Source: [Phialemoniopsis] sp. UDSM-2020 (Eukaryota > Ascomycota > Sordariomycetes > Thyridiales > Thyridiaceae). Taken from it: a stretch of DNA of 64,000 bases. The stretch's first letter is position 1, and the number at the start of each line of letters is the position of its first letter. A model generated the notes under the pieces. The model had not been told where the DNA came from. It ran no database searches and was given only the letters and a program-made list of their open reading frames with translations. The translations under genes were made by a program, and so were the position numbers. The DNA lies in contig JAEILZ010000007.1 in assembly GCA_018873225.1 (NCBI GenBank), positions 3,038,001 to 3,102,000 on the forward strand, read 5' to 3'. Positions 59,063 to 64,000 of the stretch are shown here, one piece after another.

Positions 59063-60179
59063 CTTGGATGTGTAGATGCGCAGGGAATTTCGAATGTGTC
59101 GATATTCTGCAAGTCGTGTCCGAGGTGTACGAATTGGAGATGGGTCGAAATTCTTTGATGAGCTTTTGGCACAACGAAATAATTCTGTGCGGTGGGAAAC
59201 CCTACGGCCAATGGATGCGTTGCGTTTAGCGGGGATACCTACTATCGGCGAGTCGGCAGAACCTAGATCCGTCAATTTGAGTTGACCAAACGCTAAATTG
59301 ATTTTGGTGGTCCATCAATGAACCCAGACCCAGGACTGGATCCAAGATTCGCGGATGGATCTGGATCCCCCAAGTAAACCAATCATGATGCAAAGATCGC
59401 CAGCCAAGCCAGCCCTTCAGCAGCTCTTCTGATTTCTCGCTCAAGTCCGACAAACCCTTCCCGTAGCCTTACTCAGCAGTCGAGCCCGGCCTCTCGTCAC
59501 CCAATCGCTGGGTCCCAAGTGGGTGTCAGAAAGGTTGACGGTTTTGGATCAATCTCTACCCATGTTACTAACAAACTGAGTGACCCGGATACGCTTAGGT
59601 AGTGGGATAACCCTCGGTGATCAGTTAAGAATTGAGGTACATTGAGAAGGCAAACCGTCAACTAAACTGTCACCCACTTGGGTCCCTGCCACCACCTGCG
59701 AGAACCCCACATCGGCTCTTCCACTCACCTGAACGAGACCCCCCGCCATTCTGACGTCTCCGGAACGGCTGGGACTGCTGGCGTGCATCTGCAGTGTCTG
59801 TCTACCTGCCTTACAATTACGTTGCACTCGCCGAACTCTTACCACACTTACAAACTCCGGCCTGCGGAAACTTGCATTTGAACATCCCGGGCTGTATCTG
59901 ATATTTGCCCGTACCCAGGAGCCGATCTGCGACGCCCAATTGGCTTACAAGCACGCGACCTCCGAAACCTTATCGACTCTGCGGCTGCGCGGGGTTAATA
60001 AGCCAAGGGCGATTATACACCAAACCTACTGCTTTTTGCCCGCAAACACACTCAACCACACCACACACGGGCTACTCTCCCCTTGAGAAGCCCCCTCCTT
60101 ATTTTCTGGGCTTTACACGTCCCCTTGATAAATCCCGAAGCTACGATATACTACAACTCGACTCGAGTCACACCTCGCA
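59063..60179. other. Divergent promoter region of rpp1 and the UPF0662 gene
   Basis: 1.1 kb, containing MITE copy B (59510-59686), about 450 bp from one start and 490 bp from the other. Nothing else is recognised. Confidence 0.5.
59510..59686 (+). mobile_element. MITE-like element, copy B
   Basis: 177 bp. Terminal inverted repeats of about 37 bp: left end GGGTCCCAAGTGGGTG with a GTTGACGGTTTTG core, right end the reverse complement GGGACCCAAGTGGGTG with GTTGACGGTTTG. It matches copy A over its length in the opposite orientation. No open frame of note. The flanking bases give no clear target-site duplication. Confidence 0.8.
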
Positions 60180-61741
60180 ATGGACACCCCCGCCATCCCG
60201 CCGCCCAAGGATGCGCGAGAGCAGGAGATCTTGGAGAGGCTACAGGCCATCCGGGACCAGCTCTTGCTTCTGAAGCAGGATCGCACCAAGTATGTGCGCA
60301 GCCAAGACGTCATGGTGCTCTACGACCAGACTGCTGCACAGGTCCGGCTATTGAACCAGATTCGAGAGGGAAAGGAGCACCAGGAGAACAGATGTAAGTC
60401 CACAGACTGCCCTCAAGATCATAAAATAGCTTTGTTCCCTAAGCTGACCCATGTGCAGTGGACAAGGTTCTTGAGAGCTGCTTCCAACTCCTCTCGCTCT
60501 TCTTCATGACCATCGGCCGGACAAGCGAAGCCCCTGCCGCGTACTCTCTAACATCAACAATCAAGCGATTAACCGATCACCTCACTGAGGCCGACCTCTT
60601 CTCTGCCAAGGACCTCGAGAGCATGAACCACACTCTCGAGAGACTCACCGAGATAGTGAACACGGCAGAGAATAACAACATGGTGGAGCTGCTGGCGCGC
60701 CGCATCGAGTTATGTCGGGCGTCACTGAACAATCTCCAGAAGAAGATTGACCGGCAAGCAGAGTTGCTGAGGCCAATCCATGAGAAGCTGGTGTCTATCC
60801 TCAGATCCATCTCTCTAAACAACACACGCAAATGCGTAAGTTCTAGTCGCATAGGTGAAGTCTAGCACCAGTTTGCTAACAAGTGTAGTTCTCCTCATCC
60901 GACGTTCAAAAGCTACGATCACAACTCAAAGACATTGACGAGAAGAGAATCGATGGACACTTCCGCGCCGAGGATGGGAGCGTATTGGCTGGCAGTGATG
61001 AGGTTGAGGAGCTTTTGCGCAGGTGCCTGATTTGGTCTGATATTGTGCTTGAGAGGTATGTATCCCCGGCTGCCCACAGGTTATCAAATGCTTACACTTT
61101 TCAATAGAAAGGGAGTCATTCCGGAGCCCTTCAAGCCGATATACGACGTTCTTATCTCGATCCGAAACGACCTGGACAAGCTGTCTGTGACACAAGCCTG
61201 GTCACTGCGCGAGACTGACCTGTACGATTTCCAGCGCCAATTGGATAAGATCGACGAGAGCAGGGTAGATGGCAACTGGCTCGATGATCAAGGGAAGCCG
61301 GCGGAACTCTATGTGCAGCGAACGATGCTTTACCTGATCCGAAGGAGCTACGGCTTCATCTACTCACTGATGATCTCGTCCGAGCCAGTATCTGAGGCGT
61401 TGCTGCCCATCTACAATCAGCTCCAGACCCTGAAGCGATGCCTGCTCGAGGTTAAGAACTCTGGTGGCGTCGGCTCTGTGCGTGAACTGTACCCTTACAG
61501 CATGAAGGTAATTCCGTCCCCCTTACACTGTAGTCTGAGTCCTTCCAACTTTGCTAACACATTCTCCCCACAGCTACATTCCATCGACAATATGAGGGTG
61601 GACGGCAAGTTCATGGTGGGCGAAGACATTCCCGAGGGGCAGGGAAGTGTGAGCGAACTGCTTGCAGAGTGCTTCGAGCTCAACTACGAGTTGCGAGTAG
61701 CAGCCGAAGAGAAGGAGGAGAATGAAGCCTCTGAGGATTAG
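60180..61741 (+). CDS. UPF0662 family protein (DUF2408)
   Basis: Conserved fungal cytoplasmic protein of unknown function (a UPF0662 protein exists in fission yeast). Exons 60180-60393, 60459-60835, 60889-61055, 61108-61507 and 61574-61741 give 441 residues. It is almost all helical, with repeated heptad-like segments: EILERLQAIRDQLLLLKQDR, CFQLLSLFFMTIGRTSE, ARRIELCRASLNNLQKKID and PIYDVLISIRNDLDKLSV. A motif that recurs is DEKRIDGHFR, DESRVDGNWLDD and NMRVDGKFM, each an acidic/R-x-D-G turn after a helix, suggesting internal duplication. There is no membrane segment or signal peptide. All four introns keep phase. Confidence 0.9.
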
Positions 61742-62191
61742 CGGACGACAGGCATGGTCTGCCCTAACGACACGTTTGAGAGGAAACATTTCTGCTTGTT
61801 TGCATCGCACGAATTACCCGGTTAGAAGGTACCATGGACTGTATCAGCCGGTCTTTTCTCGCCGGTTGTCTTGTGGAGTTTGAGGTGACATAAGGGGCCG
61901 AACCACCCCGGGGAATGGTTTCGCTAGGGGGCTTGCTTCTTGAACGGACGAGAAGCAGTCCCCATATCTGGTCATGGTGAAAACTGGGCAAGGCAACTTG
62001 ATCAACACTGGGTGTTTTCTGCATTTTGTTCCTTTTATTGTGTGGAAATCTCAGCTTTGGGAGCGAGTCATAATTCTTTAGTCCTCTGTTTTCATCACCC
62101 TCTGGTCTGGCGGTAATCTACACAATGATGGTCTACATGCATTCATGACGCTGTCCTTCCAGGTATTTCCTCCTGTGATGTCCATAATGAT
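61742..62191. other. Convergent intergenic region
   Basis: About 450 bp between the UPF0662 and YCII genes; nothing recognised. Confidence 0.5.
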
Positions 62192-62971
62192 TTACTGCTT
62201 GATGGGGAGCCGGACGGCGGCCTTGAGGGGCCACATCTGAGCCTATAAGTCTGCTCGTTAGTAATCTTCAAAGCTCGGCTTTCACCCTCCCACACAGGGG
62301 CAGGATCTTGCCCCAGGCACTTCGTAGCGTGGGGAGATCTCAGGGGGGCTGCTCACCTTCTCGACGTCCCAGACGCCAGACTGAGCGTAGATGTCGCTCT
62401 TGATGAACTCGACGACTTCCTCGCGCGACGAGGCGATGATCTGCATCGTGCTGCCGGCGAACTTGAGGCTCGTGGGCTGGTCGTCGACCGGCACCTCGTC
62501 GAGGATGGCGCCGCCCATGACGACCTTGCCGCTCTCGACGTGCTTGGTGATGCCGCTGAAGTGTTGACTTTAATTCATATGTCTGTTAGCCGTCTAGGGT
62601 TTTTTCTCGTTGAGGATTGTGCTGTGCTCCGGTCCCGGGGCCGCGGTGGTGGTTCCGGTGCCCGGGGAGTTAGGGACGGAGCGGGGGTGAGCATTAGGGA
62701 GACGAGATGGAAGGGCCTACGAAGATCACACAGAGATCGATGTGTTGCAGGAGTGAATGGGCAATCAGAAAAGTACTCACGGCCGGACCTCGAGCCTCTT
62801 CTGCAGGGCGCCGGGCACGTCGGGCACGACGACGAGCCACTCGAACGGACGGCCACCGGAAGACATGTTGCGCTTGCTGGTGCTGGTGATCTGCTTTGAG
62901 ATTCCGGATAGGCGGGCGCTTGCTGTGGTCATGGAACGGGGTAGGGCAGAAGCGAGTCGGAGAGCGGCCAT
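62192..62971 (-). CDS. YCII-related domain protein, probably mitochondrial
   Basis: Exons 62971-62781, 62567-62357 and 62242-62192 give 150 residues. Residues 1-34 are basic and Ser/Thr/Ala-rich with no acidic residue (MAALRLASALPRSM, then SARLSGISKQITSTSKR), like a mitochondrial presequence; a second Met (MSSGGRPF) could give a cytosolic form. The remainder is a ferredoxin-like YCII domain: FEWLVVVPDVPGALQKRLEV, PQHFSGITKHVESGKVVMGG, then FAGSTMQIIASSREEVVEFI and SGVWDVEKAQMWPLKAAV. YCII proteins include small enzymes and stress proteins of varied or unknown function; none can be assigned here. Confidence 0.88.
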
Positions 62972-63654
62972 GTAGTCTTCTAATCTAAGAAGAAGGAAAG
63001 GTATGTGTAGGTGAGGAAGGAGGGACGCAAGAGGTTATATGAACTACCGTTAGATCGGAGGTTCGGGAAGACTTGGGAGATGGTAGTACGACAGCTCCAA
63101 GCTACAGAGCACTAAAACGGGTATCGGCGGCGCGAGACGGGATCAATTGATGTCTTGCTGCTGCTTGGTGGTGGATGAGTTTGGTGGGGTGTGGAGGAAG
63201 AGAGAGAAGCCGGGGAGCGGGACGCATATCTACGCTCCGGCAAATAGCGGGGGAGGTCCAATGTAGAAATGGCGGAATCGATTGCGCCCTGTGGTTGATC
63301 GGCGACTGGCGGCGCCCTTTCGCATTCGGGGACTCGCGATGTTATGCATAGGGCGGGACCGTCAGCTATAGGGTTTTCCAATTACCTCTTCATTGCTACC
63401 AGTCAAGTCAAGCTGCGCTTAAGTCATGATAGTATTGGTTTTCCAACCCAAAAGTTGCTGAGAGAACTCAATTGCGAGGAGGAATATTTGATCCAGACTT
63501 ATATCCAGGTATCCAAGTATTACATGTAGTATCAGCTTGACTGTATGCCAAGGTAAATGCTCACGCCCTCAGCCGCAAAGGTTGTCTGCGCCCTTAACAA
63601 GACAAGCAGCACAAAAGACCCTCTCTTATTACACTACCAAATGGGGACACCACG
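62972..63654. other. Intergenic region between YCII and ligase genes
   Basis: Both flanking genes are on the minus strand, so this is the YCII promoter and the ligase 3' flank. Nothing recognised. Confidence 0.5.
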
Positions 63655-64000
63655 CTACAGCTTAGCCTTGCCCTCCTGCTTCTGCATCGTCTCCGCCACG
63701 ATCCGCCTCTGGATCTTGCCCGTAGCAGTCTTGGGCATCACGTCCGTAAAGTAGATCTTCTTGGGCACCTTGAACTTGGCCAGCTTCTCGGCGACCCACC
63801 CGCGCAGCTCGTCCTGCGACAGCTTCTGGCCGGGTTTCAGCACCACGGCGACGCCAATCTCCTGCCCGTACATGTCATCCGGGATGGCGAAGCTGACGGC
63901 CTCGGACACGCCCGCGTGGCGCGTGAGCACGTTGTCGAGCTCGATGGGGCTGATCTTCTCGCCGCCCTTGTTGATGAGCTCCTTGATGCGGCCCGTGATG
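63655..64000 (-). CDS. AMP-forming acyl-CoA synthetase/ligase, C-terminal part, runs off right edge
   Basis: Last 114 residues of an adenylate-forming enzyme that activates a carboxylic acid and joins it to CoA. The visible C-terminal domain has ITGRIKELINKGGEKISPIE (hinge and A8 region) and PKTATGKIQRR, in which the Lys is the catalytic A10 residue. The protein ends in KAKL; AKL is a plausible type-1 peroxisomal targeting signal. Sequence layout suits Pcs60-like or other peroxisomal acyl/oxalyl-CoA synthetases, but the substrate-binding half is outside the window. Confidence 0.9.
   Translation of the reverse strand, partial: ITGRIKELINKGGEKISPIELDNVLTRHAGVSEAVSFAIPDDMYGQEIGVAVVLKPGQKLSQDELRGWVAEKLAKFKVPKKIYFTDVMPKTATGKIQRRIVAETMQKQEGKAKL

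Noticed and set aside
1..64000. CRISPR arrays, rRNA genes, secondary-metabolite cluster
   Set aside because: Direct-repeat arrays, rRNA-like sequence and PKS/NRPS/terpene core genes were looked for and not seen.

Overview
The window looks like chromosomal DNA of a filamentous ascomycete (Pezizomycotina, most likely a Sordariomycete). The genes are intron-rich, and most introns are 46-150 nt with GT..AG ends and CTAAC-type branch points. The proteins are fungal: Atg2, a HET-domain protein, a UPF0662 protein and a cytochrome b5-acyl-CoA dehydrogenase fusion. There are no operons, rRNA genes, recognisable tRNA genes or CRISPR arrays. I assembled gene models by hand from splice signals and reading-frame phase. 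Twenty-five protein genes are supported; two run off the window (atg2 at the left edge, an AMP-forming ligase at the right).

Layout. 1-4098 (-): N-terminal two thirds or so of the lipid-transfer autophagy protein Atg2. 4984-5294 (+): a small spliced fungal-specific gene ending against a MITE-like element (5295-5469). 5625-7217 (-): FAD amine/polyamine oxidase. 8598-11033 (+): glycyl-tRNA synthetase with mitochondrial and cytosolic start codons and a Gcn4/CPC1-type site upstream. 12005-13678 (+): cytochrome b5-acyl-CoA dehydrogenase fusion. 14439-15741 (-): seven-knuckle CCHC protein of the Gis2/CNBP type, built from tiny exons. 19143-21403 (+): Sae2/CtIP/Ctp1 repair factor. 21897-22763 (+) and 23208-24433 (-): a convergent pair of nucleotidyltransferase-like genes; the first appears cut short by an in-frame stop, the second carries a Gly/Tyr/Ser-rich tail. 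26789-29709 (+): ubiquitin hydrolase of the Ubp3/USP10 type. 30692-34057 (+): nucleoporin Nup85. 34749-36250 (+): endonuclease III (Nth/Ntg). 37112-37446 (-): small AN1 zinc finger protein. 41337-42233 (-) and 42636-43367 (+): prohibitin 1 and complex III subunit Qcr8, divergent from one 402-bp promoter region. 44522-45353 (+): Nhp2. 46054-46838 (-): small membrane protein. 48587-50280 (-): Nem1-type phosphatase. 51721-53487 (+): HET-domain protein. 54405-55624 (-): VAP/Scs2. 56674-57811 (+): UBA-UBX protein. 58398-59062 (-): ribosomal stalk protein P1. 60180-61741 (+): UPF0662 protein. 62192-62971 (-): YCII-domain protein. 63655-64000 (-): ligase ending in a peroxisomal-type AKL tripeptide.

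Most genes are housekeeping (translation, RNP biogenesis, DNA repair, ubiquitin, nuclear pore, mitochondria, ER-lipid contacts) and show no biosynthetic clustering. The accessory parts are the small gene at 5 kb, the nucleotidyltransferase pair at 22-24 kb and the HET gene at 52 kb.

The least explained structure is a pair of roughly 175-bp elements with long terminal inverted repeats at 5.3 and 59.5 kb in opposite orientations, plus a possible shorter relative at 11.3 kb. They look like an uncatalogued MITE family. I did not find a convincing new multi-gene system.
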